A stretch of DNA of 64,000 nucleotides, from the NCBI RefSeq assembly GCF_028888695.1, contig NZ_PNFF01000001.1, forward strand, positions 124,001 through 188,000, written 5' to 3'. Source of the stretch: Bacillus methanolicus (GTDB lineage Bacteria > Bacillota > Bacilli > Bacillales > Cytobacillaceae). Shown here piece after piece: positions 23,742-33,420 of this stretch. Position numbers and translations under genes: made by a program. The notes below the pieces were generated by a model. The model worked only from the letters and a program-made list of their open reading frames with translations, was not told the DNA's origin and ran no database searches. Position 1 is the first letter of the stretch; each line of letters opens with the position of its first letter.

Positions 23742-24664
23742 GCAATCTTAATTTGTCGGCCGAACAAATCAACCGTATCATAGGCCAAAGGGTTAAGGGG
23801 TCGGAGAGGGAAATTGCCAAGCAATACGCAAATACCCTTAACGAGATTCGCAAGGAGCTTGCAAAACTCTATGAAAAGTATGAAACAGGTGGCGTTCTAA
23901 CATACGCTGAAATGGCCAAATACGACCGTCTTAGGAAGTTTTTGAAGCAAATCGATAGATTGCTAGACACTTGTTATAAATCGCTTAAAAAGCTTATTTA
24001 TGACGTTTTAGGCGAGAGTTATTTAGATGGCTACTATCTTACGGCGTGGGCGGTAGAAACCGATACCTTAAGCAAGCTTGCGTATTCTCTTGTTTCTGCT
24101 GATGTTATCACGGCCATGATCGAAAACCCGATTTCCGGTTTAACGTTATCTCAGCGGTTAGAAAAAAATCGGGCAAATATCATTTATACAATTCAGCAAG
24201 AGATCACACAAGGCCTCGTAAAAGGTGAAACTTATCGAACAATGGCCAATCGCATAAAAAGTGCACTAGAAGGCGATACGGTCAAGGCGATGAGGATTGT
24301 AAGAACGGAAGCTCATCGAGTGAAAGAGAGTGGGAAACTTGATGCGGCTATACATGCAAATAAAAATGGTGTCATCATGTTGAAAGAATGGAACACTATG
24401 CAAGATGAGCGTGTTCGTCCAGGCGTAGGCAAGAAAAGTGGAGCTAATCATAGAATGCTAGACGGTAAAAAGATACCGGTTGATAAGGATTTTAACGATG
24501 GATTAAGTAAAGGGAAGGCTCCTGGGCTACTTCCTGCTGCTGGTTCATCGATTAATTGCAGGTGTTTTTTAACCTATTCTGTTGAAAAAGTGGAAAAACC
24601 GGATGCGAAAGAGTTAGAAGGTATGGTCTTTGAGCAATGGAAGAAAGAGAGGTTGAAGAAGTGA
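23738..24664 (+). CDS. Minor head protein, SPP1 gp7 / Mu F-like
   Basis: 308 residues. The N-terminal part is helical. The C-terminal Mu-F-type domain (residues 195-285) contains MRIVRTEAHRVKESGKLDAA, EWNTMQDERVRPG, ANHRMLDGKKIPVD and SINCRCFLTY. Members bind the portal and act in DNA ejection or head morphogenesis. Here it lies after the coat gene rather than between portal and scaffold. Confidence 0.9.
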   Translation: MSNLNLSAEQINRIIGQRVKGSEREIAKQYANTLNEIRKELAKLYEKYETGGVLTYAEMAKYDRLRKFLKQIDRLLDTCYKSLKKLIYDVLGESYLDGYYLTAWAVETDTLSKLAYSLVSADVITAMIENPISGLTLSQRLEKNRANIIYTIQQEITQGLVKGETYRTMANRIKSALEGDTVKAMRIVRTEAHRVKESGKLDAAIHANKNGVIMLKEWNTMQDERVRPGVGKKSGANHRMLDGKKIPVDKDFNDGLSKGKAPGLLPAAGSSINCRCFLTYSVEKVEKPDAKELEGMVFEQWKKERLKK

Positions 24665-24891
24665 AATACACTATTCGTGTCGGTGATTACGAGAAGATAT
24701 ATGAGGGTACACCGGAAGAAATATTTAAGTTCATGCAAATCGAAAGCAAACCAAAACTTACTCCTACTGGCGTGGTAAGTCCGAACATAACAATAAATAC
24801 AAGTTGTGAAGGGGCTAGAGAAAGAATCAACAAAGAATTGGAAAAGATTTTGCAAAAGATAGAAGAGAATGCTTATGAATCCTCGAAATGA
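24661..24891 (+). CDS. Small phage protein
   Basis: 76 residues (VKYTIRVGDYEKIYEGTPEE...), GTG start overlapping the minor head stop; ATG 24637 is a longer option. A strand-rich start and helical end. Unknown role. Confidence 0.6.
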   Translation: MKYTIRVGDYEKIYEGTPEEIFKFMQIESKPKLTPTGVVSPNITINTSCEGARERINKELEKILQKIEENAYESSK

Positions 24892-24900
24892 GGTGGTTAA

Positions 24901-25200
24901 ATGGATTTAGATGAATTAAAGGTTCGATTGAAAATCAATGATACTTCACAAGATGCCTTTCTTGCAGTCGCCTTAGAAGCTGCGATTGACTATGTGAAGC
25001 AATATTGCCGTCAATCATTCGATGAAGGATTACCGCCTAACGTAAAACAAGCGGTCGCAAAATTGGTCAAAGCCTATCAAGAAAACAGCAATGTCGCTTC
25101 TCAATCTCTTGGCGATATGAGCAAATCGTTTTTTGAAGGCGGAACGATGAACGAGGTCCATCGCTTGTTAAGACCGTATAGAAAGGCGAGATTCATATGA
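24901..25200 (+). CDS. Head-tail connector (gp6/gp15-like)
   Basis: 99 residues. MDLDELKVRLKINDTSQDAF and AAIDYVKQYCRQSFDEGLPP match the phage connector family (HK97 gp6 / SPP1 gp15) that forms the ring under the portal. AGGTGG upstream. Overlaps the next gene by ATGA. Confidence 0.85.
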   Translation: MDLDELKVRLKINDTSQDAFLAVALEAAIDYVKQYCRQSFDEGLPPNVKQAVAKLVKAYQENSNVASQSLGDMSKSFFEGGTMNEVHRLLRPYRKARFI

Positions 25201-25808
25201 GAAAAAAGGTTGGAGTCACCATCAAAGACACCAATAATATGGACCAAATCGCTCGAAATTTAAACAAGCTTAATAAAAAGCGAATTAAAGTTGGTGTGTT
25301 TGGTGACGATGACGCTGAAATGGTCATGATCGCAAGGGTCCATGAATACGGGATAACTATAAAGCCCAAAAATGCGGAAGCCTTAACCATTCCTGTCAAC
25401 CCTAAAGCAAAAGGGAAAAAAGCTTCGGATTTCCCAGGCATCTTTCGACCGAAAGGAACCGACGTTTTGGCCATTCCGAAGGGCAAAGATGACTTTGAAG
25501 TGCTTTTTGTTCTGGTTAAGTCGGTTACTATTCCAGAACGCTCATTCTTGCGTAGTGGCTACGATGAAAATATTGATTACATCAACGAAAAAATTGATTC
25601 TATGATAGAAGATGTTCTAACAGGCGGCATTGACCCTGATGTGTTTGCCGATATGATCGGCCTGGAATTTGCCGGGCTAATTCAAAAGAAACTGCGTTCT
25701 GTTTCCGATCCACCGAATAGTCCGATAACGATAAACGTAAAAGGTTCATCGAATCCGTTGATAGATACCGGGCATTTAGTCGGTGCAATCCGGCATGAGG
25801 TGAAATAG
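25197..25808 (+). CDS. Neck/tail-completion protein
   Basis: 203 residues. RIKVGVFGDDDAEMVMIARV followed by HEYGITIKPKNAEALTIP, IPERSFLRSGYDEN and LIDTGHLVGAIRHEV at the end are features of HK97 gp10/Mu gpG-like tail-completion proteins. It lies among connector genes. Confidence 0.78.
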   Translation: MRKKVGVTIKDTNNMDQIARNLNKLNKKRIKVGVFGDDDAEMVMIARVHEYGITIKPKNAEALTIPVNPKAKGKKASDFPGIFRPKGTDVLAIPKGKDDFEVLFVLVKSVTIPERSFLRSGYDENIDYINEKIDSMIEDVLTGGIDPDVFADMIGLEFAGLIQKKLRSVSDPPNSPITINVKGSSNPLIDTGHLVGAIRHEVK

Positions 25809-25818
25809 AGGTGAGCGG

Positions 25819-26160
25819 ATGAAAACATTTGAATTTGCGCATTTAATCGAAGAATTTCAAGTTCCGTTCACTTACTATGAAGAAACAGAAGGCCATTGGG
25901 AAGAAATATATTATGTCAAAGACGACCCAACGCCTGTTGAAATGTACGGCGCTATTTTGCCGTTGTCAGAAGACGATCTCCAATATGCAGAAGCAGGAAC
26001 TTACAGCGTTAAGGATCGCAAGATTTACACGACACAACCTTTAAAGTTAAACAGCACAATCGAATACAAAGGAGATAAATATACTATTCAATCTTTTAAG
26101 GATTACAGCGACTATGCCGATGTGTATATCTATCTTGCAAGGTGGCGCGAAAAGAAATGA
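25819..26160 (+). CDS. Head-closure-like neck protein
   Basis: 113 residues, beta-rich (EMYGAILPLSEDDLQYAEAG, LKLNSTIEYKGDKYTIQSFK), resembling small head-closure (SPP1 gp16-like) proteins that plug the connector. GAGGTGAGCGG precedes ATG 25819. The stop overlaps the next start. Confidence 0.7.
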   Translation: MKTFEFAHLIEEFQVPFTYYEETEGHWEEIYYVKDDPTPVEMYGAILPLSEDDLQYAEAGTYSVKDRKIYTTQPLKLNSTIEYKGDKYTIQSFKDYSDYADVYIYLARWREKK

Positions 26161-26636
26161 CAGAAGCTATTGAAAGAATTATGTTACAAATATTTAGGGA
26201 GATAGGAATACGCATTATTCCGGCAAATCAAACGACACCAAAACCGCCTTTACCTTATGGTGTTTACAATATTACATCAGCGTATATCAAAGATCGAAAC
26301 CGTGGGAATATCTCCACTTATCAAGATGGGGAAGTCGCTTATGAGAAGCGCACCGAACCATTTAAAATGACAATCTCATTTAATTTTTATAACGAAACAA
26401 ATGAAACCACTATCGAACTTGCTATGCAGGTCCGTAGGTGGTTTTTATTTTTAGGTTCCGACTTCATACAAGAACAAAACATTGCTGTTGTGAATGTCGG
26501 AAACATCGAGAATCGAACAACCTTTTTGTTCGACTCTTACGAATACAAACATGGGTTCGATGTTCAATTGCGTTTGACCGACGAGCAAATTCGAGCCATT
26601 GAAACAATTGAAAAAGTAAACATAGGAGGTATGTAG
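26157..26636 (+). CDS. Tail terminator/neck protein (LIC_12616-like)
   Basis: 159 residues. PYGVYNITSAYIKDRNRGNI and the repeated strand-helix pattern, with ETNETTIELAMQVRRWFLFL, fit the LIC_12616 family found directly upstream of DUF3383 sheath genes. It probably caps the tail tube. ATG 26157 (ATGA overlap, AAGGTGG upstream) is preferred over GTG 26142. Confidence 0.75.
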   Translation: MTEAIERIMLQIFREIGIRIIPANQTTPKPPLPYGVYNITSAYIKDRNRGNISTYQDGEVAYEKRTEPFKMTISFNFYNETNETTIELAMQVRRWFLFLGSDFIQEQNIAVVNVGNIENRTTFLFDSYEYKHGFDVQLRLTDEQIRAIETIEKVNIGGM

Positions 26637-26637
26637 A

Positions 26638-27654
26638 ATGCCGTTACAGGACGTAAAGGTAACTATTGACTTAAAAAAACCTGCGGGGCTTTTTGGTCTT
26701 GGGAAACCACTTATTCTTGCTGAAAAGGCAGGCGCAAGCGCTATTAAAAATTATAGCGATATCACAGCGGTAAAAGCTGATTTCGCCGAAAATACAAATG
26801 CCTATAAAAAAGCTGCGGCAGTTTTTGCTCAGAAACATCGACCAGCAAATTTGGCTATTGCAACATATGATCCTGCCGCGACAGGTGAGGGAGCAGTAAA
26901 AACTGCTAAAGACGCAGTTGAAAAGTATTATGACCATGACTGGTTTTTCCTCCTTACTGCAGACGCTGAATTGACCGAACAGATTGAAGTTGCTGACTAT
27001 GTGGAGGGAAAAAAGTTCAAAATGTATGTGGTAAAAACCACCACGGCTGCAGATCGTAACGCTTTCAAAACAAAAGCTTATGATTTTGTCATTGATTTCT
27101 ATCATCCAAAAGCAGAGGAGCAAGCGGATGCAGCGTTAGTCGGTGAATTGGGTAGTCAAACTGTCGGATCAATTACTTGGAAGTTTAAAACACTAACTGG
27201 CATTACCCCTATTGAAGTAAATGCTGATGAATTGAACCTTATACACGAGGATGGGGCTATTGCTTATGTCACCAAAGCTGGTATTCCGCAAACTAGCGAG
27301 GGTATTGTTTGTAGCGGAGAATATATCGATGTAATGCACGGGTTGTCATGGCTTAAGGTAGACGCAGAAAACAGAATCCAATCCGCATTTACAAACAATA
27401 AAAAAATTCCATTTGACCATCGAGGAATTAGCCTTTTGAGCGGACAACTAACAACAACATTCCGACAAGGCTACTCACAAGGAATTATTGCTGAGGATGA
27501 TGACGGAAATCCTTTATACACAATTATTGCCAAATCTCGAAGCGAAGTACCTGCGGAGGAGCGCGCAGCACGTATCTACAATGGTCTTTTCTTTTCTTTA
27601 GAACTTGCTGGAGCGATTCATGGAGCAAATATTACAGGAGAAGTATTAGTATAG
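26638..27654 (+). CDS. Tail sheath protein, DUF3383 type
   Basis: 338 residues. The central phrases NLAIATYDP, DHDWFFLLTAD and VIDFYHP, and the C-terminal RAARIYNGLFFSLELAGAIH, fit the DUF3383 sheath-like family. This makes the virion a myovirus with a contractile tail although the head genes are of PBSX/SPP1 type. GGAGGTATGTAGA precedes the ATG. Confidence 0.85.
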   Translation: MPLQDVKVTIDLKKPAGLFGLGKPLILAEKAGASAIKNYSDITAVKADFAENTNAYKKAAAVFAQKHRPANLAIATYDPAATGEGAVKTAKDAVEKYYDHDWFFLLTADAELTEQIEVADYVEGKKFKMYVVKTTTAADRNAFKTKAYDFVIDFYHPKAEEQADAALVGELGSQTVGSITWKFKTLTGITPIEVNADELNLIHEDGAIAYVTKAGIPQTSEGIVCSGEYIDVMHGLSWLKVDAENRIQSAFTNNKKIPFDHRGISLLSGQLTTTFRQGYSQGIIAEDDDGNPLYTIIAKSRSEVPAEERAARIYNGLFFSLELAGAIHGANITGEVLV

Positions 27655-27666
27655 GGGGAGTAGAAC

Positions 27667-28062
27667 ATGGCAAGAACATATGATCCGAAAGATGTAACTG
27701 TGGTATTGGATGGTGTATTCATCACAGGCTTCCAAGAAGGGTCTTTCGTACAAGCGTCAAAAGATGAAGAAAATTTCAGTACAAAAGTAAGTGCGCAGGG
27801 CGAAGTTGCTGTTGCGTTTTCCAATAATCCGTTGGGAACCATTACTCTTACTTTATCGGCTACATCACCTTCGTTGCCTTATATTAAACAAAAAGCGAAG
27901 TCTAAAACCCCTTTCCCTATTTGGGTAACATACAGCGGAGATCCGAAAGAAGTTTCAGGAGGAACAGAAGCTCTTATCAAAAAGGCACCAGATAAAGAAT
28001 ATGGGGATGAAGTTGGAGATCGTGAAGTAGAGATTCAAGTCCTTGACTATACAGAAGAGTGA
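27667..28062 (+). CDS. Tail tube protein, DUF3277 type
   Basis: 131 residues. MARTYDPKDVTVVLDGVFIT and EGSFVQASKDEENFSTKV are diagnostic of the DUF3277 family, which pairs with DUF3383 sheaths. It polymerises into the inner tube. GGGGAG upstream. A hairpin after it may lower downstream expression. Confidence 0.88.
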   Translation: MARTYDPKDVTVVLDGVFITGFQEGSFVQASKDEENFSTKVSAQGEVAVAFSNNPLGTITLTLSATSPSLPYIKQKAKSKTPFPIWVTYSGDPKEVSGGTEALIKKAPDKEYGDEVGDREVEIQVLDYTEE

Positions 28063-28099
28063 TTTTGATGACAACAAAGAAAATCAATAACTTAACTAG

Positions 28100-28122
28100 G
28101 CAGTCCAATAGGGCTGCTTTAT
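28100..28122 (+). terminator. Weak terminator/attenuator after the tube gene
   Basis: GCAGTCC-AATA-GGGCTGC (7 bp with one G-U) followed by TTTATT. It is placed to terminate part of the transcripts after the abundant sheath and tube genes while letting others reach the tape measure. Confidence 0.6.
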
Positions 28123-28154
28123 TAAATTTACATTACAAGGGAGAGATGTTTAAA

Positions 28155-28415
28155 ATGCCAAAAATCGGAACTCAAAAAACAATCACAGTCGAAGGAATCG
28201 AATACACTCTGCAACATCCTGGAACTCGTGAATATTTACGAATTCAGGATCGTGCTCAAACAGAAACAGGCGTTCCTTCTACTGAAAAATTAGCAGAAGA
28301 ATTGTTCAAGCATGTCATTGTGAATCCAAAAGTTTCTTTTGAGTATTTCGACGAGCATGAAGGTTTTGAAGAGGTCCTTAAAGAAGCTATGACCTTTCTT
28401 AGAACAGGAAAATAA
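28155..28415 (+). CDS. Tail assembly chaperone, short (G-type) product
   Basis: 86 residues (MPKIGTQKTITVEGIEYTLQ ..., ending EAMTFLRTGK). It lies between tube and tape measure, the universal place of tail chaperones. AAGGGAGAG precedes ATG 28155. A second open frame without its own start continues directly after it (28416-28611), so a frameshifted longer form is expected. Confidence 0.8.
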   Translation: MPKIGTQKTITVEGIEYTLQHPGTREYLRIQDRAQTETGVPSTEKLAEELFKHVIVNPKVSFEYFDEHEGFEEVLKEAMTFLRTGK

Positions 28416-28611
28416 TAACCTAGACAAAACAACCTTACGACAGGAAGTTGAAAGGGAATGGTGGTTTTGGCGACCCATTGTCGCCAAAGTCATTAGTTAT
28501 ACAGAAGCAACTCAAATGTCTAAACGGCAGCTTATGAAGGCAAATATGGCCATGGATATTCAAGCGGAAAAAGAGGAACAAGCGATGAAAAAAGGTAGCA
28601 AAAAAAGATAA
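28416..28611 (+). CDS. Tail assembly chaperone, frameshift extension (T part)
   Basis: Reading the +1 frame from about 28390, an open stretch encodes LDKTTLRQEVEREWWFWRPI and continues to KKGSKKR, about 64 residues. It has no ATG, GTG or TTG at its head. It can be reached from the chaperone by a +1 or -2 shift near ACA GGA AAA TAA (28404-28415). The arrangement mirrors the lambda G-GT and Mu chaperone pairs. The exact slip site is not proven. Confidence 0.7.
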
Positions 28612-28630
28612 GAAGGAAAGGAGGGAAAGC

Positions 28631-31600
28631 ATGGAACAACTCCGCGAATTAACGGTCGATATAGGTTTTAATGCCGACAGCTCCCCATTGAGTGAAATAA
28701 CAAGAGAAATGAGTCGGTTTACACAACAAACAAAGGGAGCAAGCTCCGAAGTCGTTAAAATGAGCGCTGCAACACAGGCCATGAAGGCAGTAAACAAAGG
28801 GCTCATTGATGAAACTAAAGCATTAAATTCACAGCTTAGTCGTCAAAGCGATTTAATACGTCAGCTGGCAAGAACGTCCGGTATGAGCGCTACTCAGCTT
28901 GCGGCTGACTGGGCAGACATGTCGAAAGAAATGAAACAATCTATGATTCGAAACCATAATGATATGCGAAAATATCGCAAAGAACTAATGTCTGTCAGAC
29001 ACGATATGCGCAAACTTGGCATGCAGATGGGTCATTATACCGGTTCCACAAATGATTTCATGAAAGAAATCAACAAACTAGGAAAAGCCCATAAAAAAAT
29101 CACTGATCAAATGATCAATAGTAATCTCTCTATGCGGCAAAGTCTTATCCAGACTGTCGCTACTATGTCGGCTATGAGCGGACAAAGTGAGAAAATCAGC
29201 GCCAACTATGACCGAATGGGCAATGCTGTGTACCTTGTAAACAAGCCTTTGCTTGCCATCACGAGTAATCTAGAACGTATGGCAAGACAAGGGAATGCAG
29301 CGTCCTTAGCTCTTCAAATGCTAGGGCCGAACGCAAGCATGAAGGCATTGCAGGACCAAATTCGATTGATTAACCAAGGTATCATGCGGCAACAAGCGGT
29401 AGTAATGGCGGCTAGCGTTGCATGGCTGGGCTTCACAGCAATCATGGCTCATGCAGCATTAGGGCCCGATCCGACGGAGATACGAAAACAACAGCAGGAA
29501 CTGACCAGGATTTACCGTGAAGAGTGGCAAAAACGGGTCGATGAAATCTCTCACTTTGTCGGATTGTTTGAAAAGGTATCTGTACCGAAAGTAAAAGGTT
29601 CTGACCTTACAAAAGCTTTAAAAAGTCAGTTAGACGCAATCAAAATTTGGCGCACTAACTTACAAGGTCTCATCAAAAAAGGCGTAGACGAAGGACTTAT
29701 TCAGGAATTACAAAAAGCGGGTCCAGCTGCTGCAGGTCAAGTAAAAGCCTTAAACACCATGAGCAAACCGGAACTTGATAAATATGTTGCGCTATGGCGT
29801 GAAAAAATGGGGCTTGCGAAACAGCAAGCAACTGATGAATTAGCAAAATTAAAACAACAAACAGACGCGAAAATAAGGGAACTTCAAAACAGCCTAACTC
29901 CATTAGGGAAGTCTTGGGAGAGGTTTAAAAGCACATGGGCTGACGCGCTTAAACCATTTGTTGATCTATGGGGTCAAATAGCCTCGAAGGTGGTTGATTT
30001 CGGCACGACGATCGGTAAATTTGTTCAAAAGCTGAACGAAATAAGCCCATGGATTACGAAGCTAGCGGGGATGTTCTTATATCTAGTTGTTACGTTTACA
30101 TTATTGCTTTCCCCATTAGCGATAGGAATAGGTTACTTTATGGGATTAAAAGCGGCCTTTTCTGCGGCTTGGGTTATGATTAAACCATTAGTAACAGGTC
30201 TAGCGGCGATGAGCGGAACAGTTTTCCTTGTATCAGCGCTTGTTCTTGGTTTAGGAGTAGCCCTTTACCTCTTATGGACACGTTCAGAGACATTCCGAAA
30301 CGCCGTGATAAATGGCTGGAATGCAATAAAATCGGCTGCTATTTCTGTATGGGGATTTATCAAGCCATACATCAACCAAGCCATTTCTGCTGTAGTCGGA
30401 TTTGTACAAGAAAAAATGGCAGCGTTAAAGACTTTTTGGGATCAAAACGGCTCACAGATCCTGCAAGCGGCCAAAAACGTTTGGACACCTATCCAAGCTG
30501 TAATTGTCGTAGCAGCAAAGACGATTTGGGCTGTTATGAAGTTTGTCTGGCCATTAGTTCTTTCGCTGATCAAGTCCGTCTGGGGCAATATTAAAGGCGT
30601 AATTAATGGTGCTCTAAACGTCATCATGGGTCTTGTCAAGGTATTTTCCGGCTTGTTTACCGGTGACTTCGGTAAGATGTGGGAAGGTATAAAACAAGTC
30701 TTTTCTGGAGCAATTCAATTCATCTGGAACTTTATCCAGCTTTCCATGTTCGGAAGGGTACTCGGAGCTGGAAAAGCGTTCGTCGTCGGATTTAAAAATG
30801 TCTTTGTGGCGCTTTGGAATGGCTTGAAATCTCTATTTGTCGGTGGCGTCAGAGCTGTATGGAGCTTTCTTGTAAAAGGTTTCACCGGCATGAGGAATGC
30901 GTCAAATACCATTCTTACCGGTTTAAAAAATACAGCATTAGGCATTTGGAACACCTTACGAGGTGGCTTGTACGGTCTTATTTCTCGTATTGTAGGGAGT
31001 GTAAGAACCGCATGGACAACAGCAAAAACCAACACAGTCAATATGTTCAACAGCATTAAATCAGCAATAACGCAACGATTTAACGATATTGTTGACGCGG
31101 CAAAAGCCCTGCCAGGCAAGATTGGATCAGGAATAAAAAGCATGGCCGGAAAAGCGCTAAGCGGTGTTAAACACTTAGCGAATACGCTTGTTGGAGGACT
31201 TGCACAAGGAATCAACGGTGTTACTGGTGGTATCAACTGGGTATTAGACAAAATTGGAGTAGATAAGAAAATACCTACATGGACTCCACCGAGATACGCA
31301 AAGGGTACTAATTACCATCCTGGCGGTTTAGCAATCGTCGGTGATGGCGGCGGCCCAGAATTAATCCGTACACCATCCGGGCAAATCGGGCTATCGCCTG
31401 CGAAAAGTACGCTTGTTAACCTTCCAAAAGGTTCGGAAGTTTTACCACATAGAGAAACACAAGCATTATTGAAATCAGGCTTAATCCCTGCTTATGCGAA
31501 AGGTATTGGTACAAAACTAAAAAGTGTTGCAAGCAAAGCTGTCGATACCGCAAAGAATGTTGCAGGAAAAGCTTGGACAGGAGCAAAGAAAGCGGTTGGA

Positions 31601-32530
31601 AAAGCAAAAGATTTAGCTTTAGACGTATGGTCTTATATTGACAATCCTGGCAAACTCATGAAGAAGGTTTGGGAGCAATTCGGAGTAAAAGCACCAAGTG
31701 TTGCTGGATCCTTTGGTGACATTGGTAAAGGTGCTCTTACTATGATAAAAGACAAAGCAATAAGCTTTGTGAAAAAGAAGTTAGAAGATATTGGATCATT
31801 TGCGGGTGGATCTGCCGCACCATCACAAGTAAAAGCTTGGATTATACAAGCGTTGAAAATTACTAAGACACCTTTGTCTTGGTTGCCAGCGTTGTTGTTG
31901 AAGGCTCAAAAAGAGTCAACTTTTAATCCGAGGGCTATAAACCTATGGGATTCTAATGCAAAACGTGGCACACCATCGAAAGGTTTAATGCAGGTTATTG
32001 ATCCGACATTTAGGCAATACAAATTGCCAGGATTCAATGATATTTGGAACCCAGTTCACAATACAATTGCCGCAATCAGATATATCAAGGCCAGATATGG
32101 AACAGTCTTTAATACACCTGGAATAAGGTCAATGAGAAGGGGCGGCCCGTACAGAGGATATGCTGCCGGAGGTATTGCAACCAAACCGCAGTGGGCGACT
32201 CTTGCAGAGAATGGCTGGAAGGAGTTTATAATTCCGACACAGCCGAGCATGAGAAAAAGAGCCCTTGCTTTGTTGGCGCAGGCAAATGCTGAACTTGGTT
32301 ACACTCCGAGCAGAGAAAAATCTAGCACAAGCAACACTTATACACCATCTATAAGCGGAAGCGTTGGAGGAAGAACTTACACAGTTCATTATGCACCGCA
32401 TGTTGAGATAAAAGTCGAAGGGAACCTTGACGCTAACACAACACAAAGTCTGAAACAAGAATTTCAAAAAATGTTGGATGAACATTACAAAAAGCTGAAT
32501 GATTTATTCGGCTCCGAGGTGGTTTACTAA
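28631..32530 (+). CDS. Tail tape measure protein with lytic transglycosylase domain
   Basis: 1299 residues. A helical N-terminus (1-300) has coiled-coil character. Hydrophobic spans follow around residues 475-550, then a Trp-rich repetitive region (650-850). A Gly-rich tape tail contains GGPELIRTPSGQIGL and LPKGSEVLPH. The SLT-type transglycosylase is near residues 1075-1160 (LLLKAQKESTFNPRAINLWD, SKGLMQVIDPTFRQY), with catalytic Glu in KES. The length sets the tail length, roughly 190 nm at 0.15 nm per residue. Confidence 0.94.
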   Translation: MEQLRELTVDIGFNADSSPLSEITREMSRFTQQTKGASSEVVKMSAATQAMKAVNKGLIDETKALNSQLSRQSDLIRQLARTSGMSATQLAADWADMSKEMKQSMIRNHNDMRKYRKELMSVRHDMRKLGMQMGHYTGSTNDFMKEINKLGKAHKKITDQMINSNLSMRQSLIQTVATMSAMSGQSEKISANYDRMGNAVYLVNKPLLAITSNLERMARQGNAASLALQMLGPNASMKALQDQIRLINQGIMRQQAVVMAASVAWLGFTAIMAHAALGPDPTEIRKQQQELTRIYREEWQKRVDEISHFVGLFEKVSVPKVKGSDLTKALKSQLDAIKIWRTNLQGLIKKGVDEGLIQELQKAGPAAAGQVKALNTMSKPELDKYVALWREKMGLAKQQATDELAKLKQQTDAKIRELQNSLTPLGKSWERFKSTWADALKPFVDLWGQIASKVVDFGTTIGKFVQKLNEISPWITKLAGMFLYLVVTFTLLLSPLAIGIGYFMGLKAAFSAAWVMIKPLVTGLAAMSGTVFLVSALVLGLGVALYLLWTRSETFRNAVINGWNAIKSAAISVWGFIKPYINQAISAVVGFVQEKMAALKTFWDQNGSQILQAAKNVWTPIQAVIVVAAKTIWAVMKFVWPLVLSLIKSVWGNIKGVINGALNVIMGLVKVFSGLFTGDFGKMWEGIKQVFSGAIQFIWNFIQLSMFGRVLGAGKAFVVGFKNVFVALWNGLKSLFVGGVRAVWSFLVKGFTGMRNASNTILTGLKNTALGIWNTLRGGLYGLISRIVGSVRTAWTTAKTNTVNMFNSIKSAITQRFNDIVDAAKALPGKIGSGIKSMAGKALSGVKHLANTLVGGLAQGINGVTGGINWVLDKIGVDKKIPTWTPPRYAKGTNYHPGGLAIVGDGGGPELIRTPSGQIGLSPAKSTLVNLPKGSEVLPHRETQALLKSGLIPAYAKGIGTKLKSVASKAVDTAKNVAGKAWTGAKKAVGKAKDLALDVWSYIDNPGKLMKKVWEQFGVKAPSVAGSFGDIGKGALTMIKDKAISFVKKKLEDIGSFAGGSAAPSQVKAWIIQALKITKTPLSWLPALLLKAQKESTFNPRAINLWDSNAKRGTPSKGLMQVIDPTFRQYKLPGFNDIWNPVHNTIAAIRYIKARYGTVFNTPGIRSMRRGGPYRGYAAGGIATKPQWATLAENGWKEFIIPTQPSMRKRALALLAQANAELGYTPSREKSSTSNTYTPSISGSVGGRTYTVHYAPHVEIKVEGNLDANTTQSLKQEFQKMLDEHYKKLNDLFGSEVVY

Positions 32531-33072
32531 TGGCAAGGCTTGGCAAAGTGAACCTTATCATAGAATCAGAAGGCGATAACAGTTCAATAGAAGCCACTTC
32601 CTATCCTGCTGAAAAAGGCATACCTTATACCGATCACGTTCAAGAAAAGCCGGACGAGTTTACGCTCTCCGGCTATATTATTGGGAAAAATTATCAATCT
32701 GATAAAGAATACTTAAAAAAAGAAATGAAAAAAGGAACGATTATGACGTATGTTGGGCGAAATATCGCCAAAAACGTCATTATTTTAAGCATTGATGGAA
32801 ATGTTGATTCTAGCATTGCGAATGGTTCGGCAATTTCTATCAAATTACAAACTATTAGAATTGCAAATACATCCTGGGTCAGCGTGAAAAACAGCGGCAA
32901 GAAAAAGCCAGTATCGAAAAAAACAACAACAGCTGTTTATCATGTTACAAGGCGAGGCGACACATACTGGGAACTATCCAAAAAGTACGGTACTTCTATT
33001 GCTCAATTAAGGGCATGGAATAAGTACCCTGACAAGAAAATTCCTGTCGGCGTAAAATTGCGCGTGAAATGA
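32530..33072 (+). CDS. LysM baseplate/tail protein
   Basis: 180 residues. The N-terminal domain (ATSYPAEKGIPYTDHVQEKP, EFTLSGYIIG) resembles gp53-like or XkdP-type baseplate proteins. A C-terminal LysM (residues 137-180, YHVTRRGDTYWELSKKYGTS, PVGVKLRVK) should bind peptidoglycan. It overlaps the tape measure stop by one base. Confidence 0.85.
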   Translation: MARLGKVNLIIESEGDNSSIEATSYPAEKGIPYTDHVQEKPDEFTLSGYIIGKNYQSDKEYLKKEMKKGTIMTYVGRNIAKNVIILSIDGNVDSSIANGSAISIKLQTIRIANTSWVSVKNSGKKKPVSKKTTTAVYHVTRRGDTYWELSKKYGTSIAQLRAWNKYPDKKIPVGVKLRVK

Positions 33073-33081
33073 GGGTTCTGA

Positions 33082-33420
33082 ATGCGTGATTACATTCTAA
33101 TAGACAAAGAAAATTTACCCGAACAATTTGAAATTGATCTAGCCAATGAAACTTATGTTTTAGAGTTCAATTACAATAAAACTTACGACTTTTTTACAGT
33201 CGATCTTTACGATATTAATATGAATCCTATTGTTCTAGGCGAAAAATTGGTTATCAATATTCCGTTATGGAGCAATATAACCGACAGCCGATTACCTGCG
33301 CCTTCTCTTGTTCCAATGGATGAATCGGGGAAAGCGGAACGGATCACATATGACAATTTTGGTGAAACGGTTTTTCTTTTCATTGATGATACGCCGGAGG
33401 ATGAAGAAAATGGCGACTAA
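33082..33420 (+). CDS. Baseplate plug-like protein
   Basis: 112 residues, beta-rich (ANETYVLEFNYNKTYDFFTV, DLYDINMNPIVLGEKLV). This matches small proteins located between LysM and hub genes in Gram-positive myophages. AGGGTTCTGA upstream. The end overlaps the hub gene. Confidence 0.7.
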   Translation: MRDYILIDKENLPEQFEIDLANETYVLEFNYNKTYDFFTVDLYDINMNPIVLGEKLVINIPLWSNITDSRLPAPSLVPMDESGKAERITYDNFGETVFLFIDDTPEDEENGD

